From: Acanthococcus lagerstroemiae
Lineage: Eukaryota > Arthropoda > Insecta > Hemiptera > Eriococcidae
Length of the DNA stretch: 64,000 nucleotides
NCBI GenBank assembly: GCA_031841125.1
Contig: CM063111.1
Location: forward strand, 38,700,955-38,764,954
Direction: 5' to 3'
A model generated the notes under the pieces. It did not search any database, was not told the origin of the DNA, and saw only the letters and a list, made by a program, of their open reading frames with translations. How positions within the stretch are numbered: position 1 is the stretch's first letter; every line of letters starts with the position of its first letter. Position numbers and translations under genes: made by a program. Below are positions 12,593 to 23,267 of this stretch, one piece after another.

Positions 12593-13191
12593 AAAAAATT
12601 AAGATATGCAAGAACGAGGGAACCGAAGTATTTTATTTAGATTGGTACACAGCCAGACAGACAGACAGTAGATCAATTAGGCAGGCAGGAAGTCTGCCAG
12701 CTGACCAACCAGCCATAACCAGACAGACTGACAGCAGTAATATACTGAAGTGACTTTGTTCTTCGTTTGGTGGAGGTGGTCTTCATAGTTTTCTTTTTCT
12801 TTCAATATTTTGTGCAGTGGCCTAGCAACTGAGGGATGCGAGAGGGGATTGCCATACACCCTCAAACAATATTTACAGTCGGTAAACTTGGTAAATTGAG
12901 ACAATCGCTAGGAAAATTTGAGCGAGTTTTCATTTCGTTGTTGCTTTTAGGCAAAAAAAAAATTAATAAATAAATAAATAAATAAAAAAGTAAATAAAAA
13001 AATAGTCTAATGCAATGCGGTGTTGATTTATTTACTTGTTTGAGGCGAGATGTACATCTCACAGTTGAGAGCTGTAATTAAGTAAGGGAGCTGGAATTTT
13101 GATGTATTGTCTGCAATAATGAAACGAAGGTCGAATTCGCAGATGGATCTTATCTGACCATTTGATGCGAGTGGTGGCCAAAATATGTGTC
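12593..13191. other. Intronic or intergenic DNA with simple repeats
   Basis: CAGACAGACAGACAG-type tracts at about 12651-12735 and an AAATAAATAAAT tract at about 12955-13002. Probably intron of the minus-strand gene. Nothing coding seen. Confidence 0.45.
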
Positions 13192-13800
13192 GGGGGGGGG
13201 GGAGGTATTGATAATTATTATTAACAATAATTATTTAGTTATTAATTTTTATTTAATAAAAAGAACTTAATATTAAAAAATTATTTAGTAATAATGTTTT
13301 TGATTTACTTTTTTTTAAATAAAAATGGCTTTATTTATTTTTCATTTTTCATTAATTAAAGTTCATGTTTAAGTTTCTATTAATTTATCTATTTTATTTT
13401 ATTTTTTAATGTTAAAACTTGGTTGTTATGGATACAATCAAATTTAATTTTATAATAATTTAATTAATTTATTAATTCTTTTTTTTTGTAAATAACTTAA
13501 ATTTATTCAAATTATTGTATATAATATATTTAATTAAAAATTAAAATGTTACTACACTTATTAATAAATTAATTTTTTAAAGTTTTTAAATCTTAATTTA
13601 TCAGTAAAATAATTAATATTAGTACCTATTTCATTATTTTTTTATATTAATTTTTTTTTTAATTGAAATTGTTTTTTATTTATATAATTTAGTAATAAAA
13701 CATATTAATTTGTGAAATTAAGATTTTTTGGAAATAATTTTAAACAGATTATTTTTTAGATTATTATTTTTTTTATTTTACTTTGTTTTAGGTATGTCAT
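13192..13800. repeat. G-run followed by extreme AT-rich tract
   Basis: A run of about 11 G begins near 13192 and is followed by about 600 bases made almost wholly of A and T (TTAATTAATTTT, AATAATTATTTAG phrases). No fixed repeat unit and no coding sequence. Confidence 0.5.
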
Positions 13801-14066
13801 CTGCAACTAACCTAACAAAACGAATTTTTTATATTAAACTGTTACAACTTTTATGTGGTTGAGCCCAACCGGCTCTTTAATTTAGAGGTACTCAAAGGGT
13901 GTAAAGTCGATTTTCTTCTAAAAAATTCTATCTCACGAACTGTAAACCTATCGAACGTTTGACGACAAAGAGCAATTTTTTTTTGAGATCTACAGATTTG
14001 GTGATAAACTTTTATCTTTTTCAGTACAATCAATGATTGACGAGATTTCTGACATTTATGGGGTTC

Positions 14067-14205
14067 TTTTCTAATTTTCTGTCAACCCTAGCCCTCAGAT
14101 CCGCCCTTTCGAGCATTACCTTAGGGAGGTCGAGGGAGGCTGTTAGGGCTATCTTAGCCCTCTTCACTTCTTGCCGAAAACTCGGCCTAGGTCGGGTTGT
14201 GAGCC
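14067..14205 (-). mobile_element. SINE copy, tRNA head missing
   Basis: Matches the 3' half of the SINEs at 29936-30155 and 60335-60557: TTCTAATTTTCTG tail (complement), CGCCCTTTCGAGCATTAC, GGCTGTTAGGGCT and GGCCTAGGTCG in the same order. The tRNA-related part is absent, so it is 5'-truncated. Orientation is minus. Confidence 0.7.
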
Positions 14206-14339
14206 TCCCTTAATATATGTTCAGTGAAGTATTACAGTATTTCTAATATTTAGGTCATACACAATGTCCATTCTTCATCAGTTCTGTCCACACTGGGGAA
14301 GAGGATGCAGTTGACTTTTAAATTTATACTTATCATTTT

Positions 14340-14770
14340 AATTACTTACAACTCTGATTAGAGGGTAGGTCACCGCCTAATCCGCCCTCCGAGGGGCATG
14401 AGTCTCCGATACGTTTCTCCATTTACGTCGATCCTGCGCTATATACTAGTCCATTGTTGGCCCTAATATGTACCCCATACTTTTTGTTTGTGCGATTTCT
14501 TTTATTTTTTCGTTTTCAATTTTATCCAACAGTTTTAACCCGAGTAACTTTCTTAACATGGCATTCTGTGTTCTTTTACTTGTTTGCATTGTTGTTTTGT
14601 TAGTAACCATGTCTGGGTACTATATGTCGATACTATACACAACTTTCTAGCACTTTTTTTTTTTTTTTTTTTTTGATGTTTACCCCACTCCTGAGAATTT
14701 CCTTATGTGTCCAGAATGCTTTCCACGCTTTCCGAAATCCATACTTTTATCTCTTTATCCATTTTGTCTG
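14340..14770 (-). pseudogene. Reverse transcriptase C-terminal fragment (same LINE)
   Basis: Continues the frame interrupted at 15645: VSFTDKMDKEIKVWIS follows the YLGG motif once the insertion is removed. Further on, frames give AMLRKLLGLKLLDKIENEKI and AQDRRKWRNVSETHAPRRAD, which match the typical C-terminus of such RT proteins (arginine-rich tryptophan motif). A 20-base T run at about 14652-14674 and stops interrupt it. Confidence 0.65.
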
Positions 14771-14780
14771 TAAAGGAAAC
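14771..14780. repeat. Target-site duplication, left (TAAAGGAAAC)
   Basis: Ten bases repeated exactly at 15635-15644, flanking the inserted element. Confidence 0.75.
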
Positions 14781-15634
14781 GGGAAGTACGATTTTGCACG
14801 CGAAAAACAACAAGTCTAAAGAAATTAAATACCCGCGATTTCTATAAAAAATGCACGCGAAATACTGCACGTGAATTTAAATTGTTGGAACGGTATGTTG
14901 TTGCATATGAACGGTCTTGTCGTAGCAGATTTTGTAAAAAGGTTTTCAAACATGTAAACATCTCTATTGGCCTACTTCCTAAAACTAGGCTAACCCTAAG
15001 CTAAACTAGGCCTAAGCCTCTTCAGCCATCTCTATCAAAAGATGGACTGATTTGTCTTCACTTCAAGTTCAGTTACCATCAACACGCGTTCTTAATAACA
15101 ACTGCTTCAAAATCACTCGATTAATAGACTCATCTTCAGTTCCATTTCAGTCGCCCTCTTGGTAACTCCAATTTCAGGGTACCCAACCCTCATCTGATAC
15201 TTCAGGTGCCAGATGCGCTACTGTCATTGACCACTGTCACTGCAGCTCCAACAACTAGTGTCATGGGCTGGACTGTCGTTGACTACTGCCACTGCAGCTT
15301 CAACAGCCAATGCCAGGTGCTCGACTATCATTAACTTCTGCTACTGCATCTCTTGGCTGTGTCCCCGAACACTCTTGTTTGCAGTATATGCAATACAGGG
15401 ATGTTTCCCAGAATGTTGTCAATCAATAATGCGAAGAGTGGGAGCCCCCCATACAAAAAAAAAAGCCCAAACTGACAGTCAAAAACTGATAAAGAGCCCT
15501 AAAGTTGCCAACAGCCTGATACTAGCGTGATTGTCTCGTTCGATTTTTTCCCCTTTCCATGTTTCACTTTCTCTTCGTGTTCAATGCATTCTTTTCGCGT
15601 TGCTGCAATTTTTCGCGTGCCGAAAAATCGCACC
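14781..15634. mobile_element. Non-autonomous DNA transposon (854 bp) inside LINE
   Basis: Imperfect terminal inverted repeats: GTACGATTTTGCACGCGAAA on the left and, read inward from the right end, GTGCGATTTTTCGGCACGCG. A 10-bp direct repeat TAAAGGAAAC flanks it, and the LINE reading frame is continuous across the empty site. The 9-10-bp duplication suggests a Mutator-like element, but without a transposase this is an inference. Its interior holds a 52-bp tandem repeat. No coding sequence. Confidence 0.75.
15220..15352. repeat. 52-bp tandem repeat, 2.5 copies
   Basis: Copies start at 15220, 15272 and 15324 (third partial). Each opens ACTRTCRTTRAC and contains CACTGCAGCTYCAACA. It lies inside the 854-bp DNA transposon. 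Confidence 0.8.
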
Positions 15635-15644
15635 TAAAGGAAAC
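15635..15644. repeat. Target-site duplication, right (TAAAGGAAAC)
   Basis: Exact copy of 14771-14780. Confidence 0.75.
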
Positions 15645-16395
15645 TATTTGCCCCCCTAAATATTTGTATTCGTCGACCCTTTTAATTTTAACCCCATTTA
15701 TTCTTATCTCGTAAACTTCTCCTGTTTTGTTCATTACTTTTGTTTTCTCTATATTAATTTCTAGCCCTACTTCCCCACATTTATAGAATCTGCAAACCTC
15801 AGGCTGTGTAGATATCTTCCATTCACTCTAATACCATTTTCCTCCCAATTTAGTTTTCGAAATGCTTGTACTAAAACGATGTTAATATTTGGTGATAGTG
15901 GATCTCCTTGTTTCACCCCCTTTGAATTTCAAATTTTTAACCTGTTTTATCCAATTTTATGTGTGTTTCTGCCTGATTGTACAGGTTGTGTAGGTTCTCC
16001 TGATCCGCTAGCGCCAGCCAAATTTGGTCGTGATAGAACGAATCGAATGCTTTGTTAAAATCAACAATCATCAAGTATATTGCCATTTTGTGTTCTCTCG
16101 CCTTTTCCATTAATTGCCCTAACATATGAATATAATCTGCTGTTGAGAAACCTTTCCTGAACCCTGCCTGTTCCAGTGGTTGCTGTGCCTCTAATAACTG
16201 GTATAATCTTTCTTTCAGGATTCCCATGAACATTTTGCAAATATTAGCTGATAAGCTGATTGGACGATAGTTCCCTGTATTAGCTCTGTCACCTTGTTTA
16301 AAAAGTAGTACTATTTTCGAAATAAGCCACTGCCTGGTATTATAACCAGTTCTCGAAATTTTGTTGTAAATTTCTCGTAAGGCATTTATTTAATT
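15645..16395 (-). pseudogene. Reverse transcriptase fragment (RTE-like)
   Basis: In minus-strand order the frames give a FKQGDRANTGNYRPISLS-like motif (near 16320-16250), then EQAGFRKGFSTADYI and VDFNKAFDSFYHDQIW in one 98-codon open stretch (15937-16233), then, after frame changes, GVKQGDPLSPN (near 15915), a LHSLRFADS remnant where the second catalytic aspartate is lost (near 15800), and INIEKTKVM and DEYKYLGG near the inner end. These are RT core motifs in the right order and spacing. Stops and at least two frameshifts make it dead. RTE-type assignment is an inference from the EQAGFR/KAFDS style of the motifs. Confidence 0.75.
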
Positions 16396-16469
16396 CAGTA
16401 TTGAAGTAGTAAACAAAAATATTTCTAATTTTTTATCATCTGTTATTTATAAAGAGATTTTTAAAAGTA

Positions 16470-16963
16470 TAATATGTGACGCGGCCCAAAGAAAGGTACA
16501 AATAGTCGGGTGAGGTCGATTTCGAGATATGATGGCATCATATAATGCACATCGCACGACGAAATTTTGAAGAAAAAAATTAAAGCAAAAGGTGGAAAAA
16601 TTATCAGTTGGACGTTTTCATGGTACAAAACTAAATTCGCGTAAAAACGCGTTTGAAAGTTTGTTAGTGCGGTTGTGTACGAAAAATTATTTGAAAAATT
16701 TTCCTAACGTCCATAGTGGTGCGGCCGACTTCTTGTACCATTTTCTCCCAACTCTCTTGCTTGACTTCAACGCTCTCTCTCGACATGTAAAAGTATCACT
16801 AACATCTCTAATCTTCGCAGGAACATTGGTAGATGGCTTCCCTGTCACTTCCACATAAAATCGTAAAATCGGTTAAAAAAACGGATGTTTTTCTTTTCGC
16901 GGTTCTAGCGCAAAATCACTTTTTCCGATTTCTTGTACCTTTCTTTGGGCCGCATCACATATT
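16470..16963. mobile_element. MITE with about 30-bp terminal inverted repeats
   Basis: TAATATGTGACGCGGCCCAA at the left matches the complement of the right end (TAATATGTGATGCGGCCCAA), and the match continues through AGAAAGGTACAA. About 494 bp. The internal 88-codon open frame has no recognisable motif. The target duplication is not clear. Confidence 0.8.
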
Positions 16964-18295
16964 ACCTATTGAATTTTTAAATATAAACAATAAAAATATA
17001 ATATTTATAATACCCCAATTGAATTTTAATTATTTTATATTATTCATTTAAATAAAATTCTTAAAGTCTTTTCGTCTTTTTACTCGATTACATTTTTTTT
17101 TTAGAGTTTGGTTTTTATTTATTTTAGTTTATTCTGTTTATTTAGAAAATTTAATTTCATTACCCACTTTCTTCACATTTTCTTATTATTTTTACTTACT
17201 TGTTCATTTATTTATTATTTATTTTATCTATAATTTTTTTTTTACTTTACTTATTTTTTCTCTCTTTATTTTCCTATTTCTTGTTTTGTTTTCTGTGCAC
17301 CAAACACACTGGCACTGCGTATGTAGCAAACACTGTTCTTACTTGTACGATAGCAACTTGGCGAACTTCATAAATTTTGAGCTCGGAGTCGTTAAATTCC
17401 CCCTTTCTATTATTTAAGAATGGTCTCACGAGACTCTTGATTTTCAGATGCAGAAGTAGAAGATCGAGCTCATCCAATGCCGGGTTACACGTTTCTGAAT
17501 GATTGCGTAATTCGAGTAAATGATGACGGGTTGTGCAAAAATTACACATTGGAGACCGAGAAGTTTTAATTAGAATTTAATACCGTATTTAATTGAAACG
17601 AGCTGATTTGTCGGCTTGGAAGAGACATGGTGAACGAAACCGATTAGATAACAAATTTGAGAGCGAATCGATACTGCCAACTTGTAAACAGGAATTAATT
17701 ATTTGAGATGGTAGGATTAGAGTGGCTGGTGTGCGTAATACGAATATAATAACTTTTCGGTTGACTAGCTCATTACAATATTTCGCCATTGCCGTATACA
17801 TTTGCAGCGGTGAAGAAAAAACTCATTATATTCCGATCAGGGTTTGTACCATGAATTTGAACTAAGGTTTATTTCAAACATATCCGCGGCCGAGTATACA
17901 TACAGGTAGGTAACTTAGTGATAGAATAATCTGAAAAACTGTTGGACCTGAACTTCTCGCACCTAGACAGGCAGAAAAACTGATAGAATACACTGGAATT
18001 GGTAAGGGTAGGCGCGAGGGCAGGCACTGACTACCCAAAATCATTTCTTGCTTACTCTCTTGCCAACCAAACATTTCAAATTTTATTTTCCCCTATAAAC
18101 AGATTGGCAGTATTTCTTCCCGAAAGATTATATTGAGTGAAATTCAGATCCGTCTTTTATATTTTGACGTTCTGACTGTGAATGCAGAATGCGGCATATC
18201 AGATTATCTTCTTATTTAAAGAAGGTCGGACTCCGCCCCCTGTTCCAAGTATTGTAGCAATAGTTGGTACTCCTCGAGTAATACAAAAAAATTTT
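16964..18295. other. No gene seen; AT- and T-rich DNA
   Basis: 17100-17285 is strongly T-rich (TTTATTTATTTTA). The rest (17290-18295) is less biased and could be unique host DNA. Its short minus-strand frames are not convincing. Confidence 0.35.
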
Positions 18296-18299
18296 AGTA

Positions 18300-18560
18300 C
18301 ATATATGACCGATTCTCAAAATTGAAGGAGCTACCAAGCTTCGGAATACGCAAAATGGTAAATTTTCATCAATTTTTTCAGGAAAAATTATGCATAAAAT
18401 ATTTTTTGATTAGTTTATAGAGTAGTATTTGTCGAGTACAACAAAAGACTTCATATTATACATATGTGGTTTATTCTCAAAATTAACGGGGGTAGTAAGG
18501 CTTAAAAATATGCAAAATCGTAATTTTCCGCCAATTTTTACTTCTAAAATAAACTTACTC
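18300..18560. repeat. ~155-bp satellite, two copies, inverted orientation
   Basis: TTCTCAAAATTGAAGGAGCT near 18312 and TTCTCAAAATTAACGGGGGT near 18472 start two related units about 159 bases apart, each ending near CAATTTTTWC. Its complement resembles the units at 19015-19620 (AAAATTTACCATTTTG followed by AGCYCCTTCAATT), so it is the same family in the opposite orientation. Confidence 0.55.
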
Positions 18561-19014
18561 CCGGGGGCGAAATCTAATAATTTTGAAAATAATCCGCGGA
18601 GTGTTGCCTACTTTAGCGCTCCTGGTGCGCAGTGTGAAAACGAAAACCACATCGCTTTATTTAAATTCGCGTTCTATTTACAACTAGGCCTAGTTTATTG
18701 CATGCGTGCTTAATACGTATTCTTGTTCCTTGTTCGTTATCAACTAGAACTAGTTCCAATCTGAAAATAAAACATTTCATGAACCCATCAACGTTAAAGG
18801 TTGTAGCGTGAGAATGAATCTTTGACTATGAGTGAACTGAATGCGGTAGGAATGTCATTGGGGTATTAATTTTTCATTCCTCGAAAAGTTACTACGCAAT
18901 AGTTTATCTAGCAAACGTTGAGTTTGTCTGGTTCTGCAAAACGCAACTCTTAGTTGATCGTGGTCCAGAAATCTTAGACAACTAAGTGACGCTTCAAAAA
19001 TAAAAAAATAAAAA
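18561..19014. other. No gene seen
   Basis: Non-coding spacer between two oppositely oriented satellite blocks. A CTAGGCCTAG-like and a CAACTAGAACTAG phrase occur near 18683 and 18740. Confidence 0.35.
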
Positions 19015-19620
19015 ATTTACCATTTTGTTTGGGTGAAGCCTCTTCAATTATGAAGCATACAACTTTTTCGACGAAATTTTTTTGTCCTGACAAGCCTTAT
19101 CTACCCGAGCAACCTCGAAACCTCTCAGCGAACAGGATTCTCGAAAAAATTGAAAATTTACAATCTATCATCGTTTGCGCTTAGCCCCTTCAATTATTAG
19201 GTGGGGAGTTTTTTCGACATGCACTTTTTGTTTATCCTGGTGAGTATTGCCAAGTCGAGAAATATCAGTATATCTAAAAAAAAAATCAGACATTTAACAG
19301 GAAAAAATCGAAAATACTAATTGGCGAGTAGCCCCTTAAATTATTGAATAGACTACATTTGGACTTGAATTTTTTTCATTTCGATAAGTACTATCTGCTC
19401 TGACAATCTCGGAACCTCTCAAAGAACTTGAAACCGAATGATTAGTTACGAAAATAATTGAAAAATCACGATTTTTCGATCTTCGTTGCCACGTCGCCCC
19501 TTCAATTATCAAGTAGGCAACTTCTTAAACATTATTTTTTCCCCGGCTCGATGAGTAGTATTCAGCTTGGGCAATGCTTGGAACCTCTCGGAGAACACCT
19601 TACGAACTAAAGATTATGAG
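19015..19620. repeat. ~155-bp satellite, four copies
   Basis: Units marked by CCCCTTCAATTATTA near 19041, 19187, 19343 and 19498 (spacing 146, 156, 155), each followed by TTTTTTCGACAT-like and AACCTCTCRGAGAAC-like phrases. Copies are diverged. Complementary in orientation to 18300-18560. Confidence 0.65.
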
Positions 19621-19732
19621 ACCTAGGCCCGTTACACACTAGCGCTATCCATAGCCACGATACGTTTCAGCAGCTACCCGAAGCTACGCTCCATCAAGAC
19701 GTGTTTTCACCTACAGCTACGGTACATGTCTA

Positions 19733-20021
19733 TAGTCTGTCCCAAATAAGAATGCCGAAAACAGTTGCGAGTACGAAGGCATGTGGGGAAAGGAAAAGGG
19801 AATTATTCACACAACACTACAAACCGGAGCATAGATACTCTCCAAATTAAATCAAATAGTAATTGCCGTTATTTCCTCTAGATTTTTTTTCATACTTCTT
19901 TTTCAAGAAATATAATGCGATCTGACATACCCAGGCGTGTTACGAAGAAATCGATTTTGAGATCCGCAGCAAAGCGTGAACGGTCTCAACTGTTTTTGGC
20001 ATTCTTATTTGGGACAGACTA
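19733..20021. mobile_element. TA-flanked MITE (289 bp) nested in larger element
   Basis: TAGTCTGTCCCAAATAAGAA at the left and its complement at the right; the inverted match extends to about 36 bases with one mismatch (through GCCRAAAACAGTTG). TA lies immediately outside both ends (19731-19732 and 20022-20023). These features suggest a Tc1/mariner-type MITE. Nearly identical termini suggest a fairly recent insertion. Confidence 0.85.
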
Positions 20022-20289
20022 TAAGCTACGCTATGTTCTTTTAGCTACTGATGAGAACATTATCTTTGTCACTCATGAAAAGTATACTTTTTTATAGAAG
20101 AAATCATGCAAAGGAACGATTGAGTATACTTCATAGACCACAATTTTTCATAAATCAGGGGGCAGTTTTGTCCCTAAGCTGGTAGTTCTTGCATCAAAAT
20201 AAATATTGTTCAACTTTTTGAATGGTGAGATTTTTTGGTTTTTCTGTCATGGCTCTTTGATAATTTCTCTAAAGTGACTACAATACTTT

Positions 20290-22230
20290 ATGAATTCAAC
20301 TAAATCTTTGTACTAGAGTTCACTGGTGGCTCACAAGATCAAATGAATTTCAATTTTCAGTTTCTTAAAACTTTTTAAATTTTTAAAATTCTAGTAAATG
20401 CACACTACGATGATTTTCCCAAAGTGATTCTAAAGTTCCATGATCTAAGCTGAACATTAATATTCGAACTGGTTAATGACTCCTAAGGTCAAGTGAAGTT
20501 AAATTTTCTATTTTTTCATTTTTAACTTTTAGATTTTTTCAGTTTTTTAAATTTTTTTTTAAAAAAATCAGTTTTCTAAGTGACTTACAAGCTTTTATAC
20601 ATATTGTCCAATTTTGAATAAGCATGCTGTAGAGTTATGCTCGACCAAAGTAGTACAGAATCCAAGAGAAAATTAAAAAAATTAAAATACGAATTCAATA
20701 AATTGAATCCGGAACAAGTAATTTACAATCCAAAAATCCGAACCCGGTATTAGAATGATTTACAAATCGAAAATTCGAATCCAACAAAGAGGATTCTACA
20801 ATCTTAAGCAAATACAAATCCGCGGATTCGAATTTTGTTTTAGTGTATTGTAAAACCCGAATTTTGGGATCTGGATTGTCATTTTGAAATCGGGAAAAAG
20901 GATTCTAGGATTCAAGAAGAATTCAAAGAATCTTAAAAAAATTAATATGGAGCAGACAGTTCTGAAATACTGATGGATTTTGCGAAAAAAATTTCTACTT
21001 TGGATTCAGAATCACAGAGCCAAATTTAGGTAAAAATGATTCAGAATCTGAAAATTTGGATTCGGATTCAGATGCTCGATCAGTTTTGCCCAATTTTCAA
21101 ATTTGAGATTTTATTTTTATCTTCCCTAAATGTTTAGGCATTTTTCGCGTATCGATATAATTATTCAATTAATCTAGCTGGAATTTCGTATTCGAGTTAG
21201 TTGAGGACTCCTAGTACTAAATTAAGTTCGATTTAAAATTTGGTAGAATTTTTCAAAATTTTTTAATTAAGTTTATTTCCTGAAAGTGACTGATACGTTT
21301 TATTAATCTTGTTAAATTTTTATACGCAAAGTAGTTGAAGGCACCCGATGAAATGTTTTTCGAGTTTCGAGATTTTAAAATTTTTATGACACCAACCTTT
21401 TGATTAGTCTCCCCAGGTTACTAAAATTTTAAATGAATCGTCGGAACATCTTAGATATTTTAATAACTTCAATTTTTTAAATTTTGTTAAATTTTTCGAA
21501 ATTTAAGGTTTTTAAAATAATTTTTCCATACTTTCTAGACATATTTTACCTGAAAGATAAGATTATACTATTTGCCACGAATCAACCTGATTCTTCGTAT
21601 TCGAGTTGGTTGAAAACTCCTAACATCAAATTAAATTTAATAATTTATTTTACCCGAGTTTTCGTGTTTTCAAAATGGTTGTCGTAAGTTTTTGATAATT
21701 TTTCCAAGGGGATTACAGTTTCCTATGAATCGAACACAATTTTTATGCACTAGTTTGTTTTTCTCAAATTTACCTAGTTCAATTTTTCAGCTTCACACCG
21801 TCTTTCTATTTATTCAATTTTTGTCACAACCAAGTCATCATTTTTTAAATATCCTCACCATTTTGAAAATAATCTGGTTGATTTTTATGAAAAACGTGTT
21901 ACTTGAAGACTCCGGACATTGAATTCATGTCAGTCTCTCAAAACTTGCAGTTACCATGGAAAATTGATAGAAGAGTGGTGACAGGAATTTCAAACAAATC
22001 TTAAATTTTGAAAATTTGACAAGCTCATACTAGGAGTCTTAACACTTGCATACGTAAATTGAGTCTCATTTATGTGAAATTGGTTGTTTTGAAAAAATAA
22101 TCCCGATTCATAACCAAAATTCTTGAAGGGAAAAAAATCATATTTATGATTAGAAGAAATTTTGGAAAAATGAACTCATGTCGATATTACGTTTTCAAAT
22201 TACTCGTATTCCAAAATTTTGTAAGATTCT
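20290..22230. repeat. Degenerate satellite inside the 2.86-kb element
   Basis: A phrase like TTCGAGTTGGTTGAAAACTCC followed by RAATTAAATT recurs near 20320, 20470, 21195, 21330, 21600 and 21895. Between 20690 and 21110 the sequence instead repeats GAATC/GATTC words (AAAATCCGAAT, GGATTCGGATTCAG). Coding sequence was not seen. Confidence 0.45.
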
Positions 22231-22710
22231 AAACTAATGTCAAAAGCAGATACAAAATGTTTGAAAATACCATTGAGCTACGTGATAAATTTTGTAAAAA
22301 CGTATCTCGTTATCACAAACCACAGAGATGTCGCTGGATGTATCCAAAGTTTCATAAGTTCCAAGATACATTTTCCTGTGTAGCAATATGGCGTAGCTGT
22401 AGTGCGAATAGTTATTATTGACAGCAAACATTTTGAAAATGTAGCATAGCATAGAAACGTAGCTTAGCTGTAGTGTGTAACAGGCCTTAGTCTTTAGCTG
22501 GTTTATTCGACAGCCTGCACAAATTTGATATTTTGGCGTCATTTTCCCGTTCAATTTTCCTCTTTAGGCAGAGAATTTGCCCCCTTGTATCCCTCATGTA
22601 CCTACACCTGATTTAAATTCGAGTTCGTGAATAACTCTGGGATAGGTCATGGCAGTCTGGAGTCACTATACAAGGTACAGGTACTCGGTACGCATTACTG
22701 GATGTAATTA

Positions 22711-22739
22711 GAATGAAATGAAATGAAAAAAACTTTATT
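22711..22739 (-). terminator. LINE 3' end: AATAAA plus (ATTTC)n tail
   Basis: Sense order: AATAAAG, a T7 run, then CATTTCATTTCATTC. A polyadenylation-type signal next to a 5-bp microsatellite tail is a common way for LINEs to end and fixes the 3' boundary. Confidence 0.65.
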
Positions 22740-23267
22740 TGCGTCTTTTTTTTTGCACTCACTGAGCGGAGCTCGTTTCGAGGCTGTATAATAATATTTT
22801 GGAATTTTTTATGTAACTACGCGGGGAAAAAATTTTATATATGTAAAATGATAGAAAAAAAACAAAAAAAAACAAAAAAAAACTACTACATAGAACAATT
22901 TGGAAAATGAAAATCGGAAAATCAAAAAATACAAAAACAAAATAAAAAGGAATAAATAAAAACAAAAGAAAAGTAGAAAAGGAAACTAGAAAAAAAGAGG
23001 GGGGAAAAACAAAAAAACAACAAAAAAAAACCTAAACAAAACCAAAAAAATAAAAACCAAGCCATGAAAAAAAAAAAGAAACTACCGATCCCCGCCCCCA
23101 TCCGCCGTTTACAAATTTATGAATTGGGAACTAGGGAAACGAAAAGAAATTTTGTTATATTTATCCTCAACCAGAAAATTTATTGTTTATTTATTTATTT
23201 TCATTTATTTTTTAATGGTATTTATTTATTAGTTGTTGTTTATTTATTTATTTAGTGCATGTTTATG
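22740..23267 (-). other. LINE 3' untranslated region
   Basis: Lies between the stop codon at 23268 and the ATTTC tail. As written it is dominated by AAAAAAC/AAAAACAAA words (22855-23080), then TTTATTTATTTA words (23180-23255). No coding. Confidence 0.6.

Larger units (their letters stand above)
14340..16395 (-). mobile_element. RTE-like LINE remnant split by a DNA transposon
   Basis: Two minus-strand pieces of one reverse transcriptase gene, 15645-16395 (RT core) and 14340-14770 (C-terminal part), are separated by the 854-bp element at 14781-15634. The frame resumes across the gap once one copy of the target duplication is removed. The 5' part of the LINE (endonuclease) is absent and no clean ends or target duplications were found. 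Confidence 0.75.
19625..22488. mobile_element. Large terminal-inverted-repeat element (about 2.86 kb)
   Basis: AGGCCCGTTACACACTAGCG at the left faces the complement of AGGCCTGTTACACACTACAG at the right. Sub-terminal regions at both ends are full of AGCTACG/CGTAGCT motifs, as expected of one element. No transposase was recognised inside, so it is non-autonomous or decayed. A 289-bp MITE is nested at 19733-20021. The interior (20290-22230) is a degenerate satellite. The flanking duplication is unclear (perhaps TA). Confidence 0.6.

Noticed and set aside
12155..12640. Plus-strand frames of 109-161 codons
   Set aside because: Shadows of the minus-strand two-TM coding exon; the minus frame has the membrane segments and the splice acceptor.
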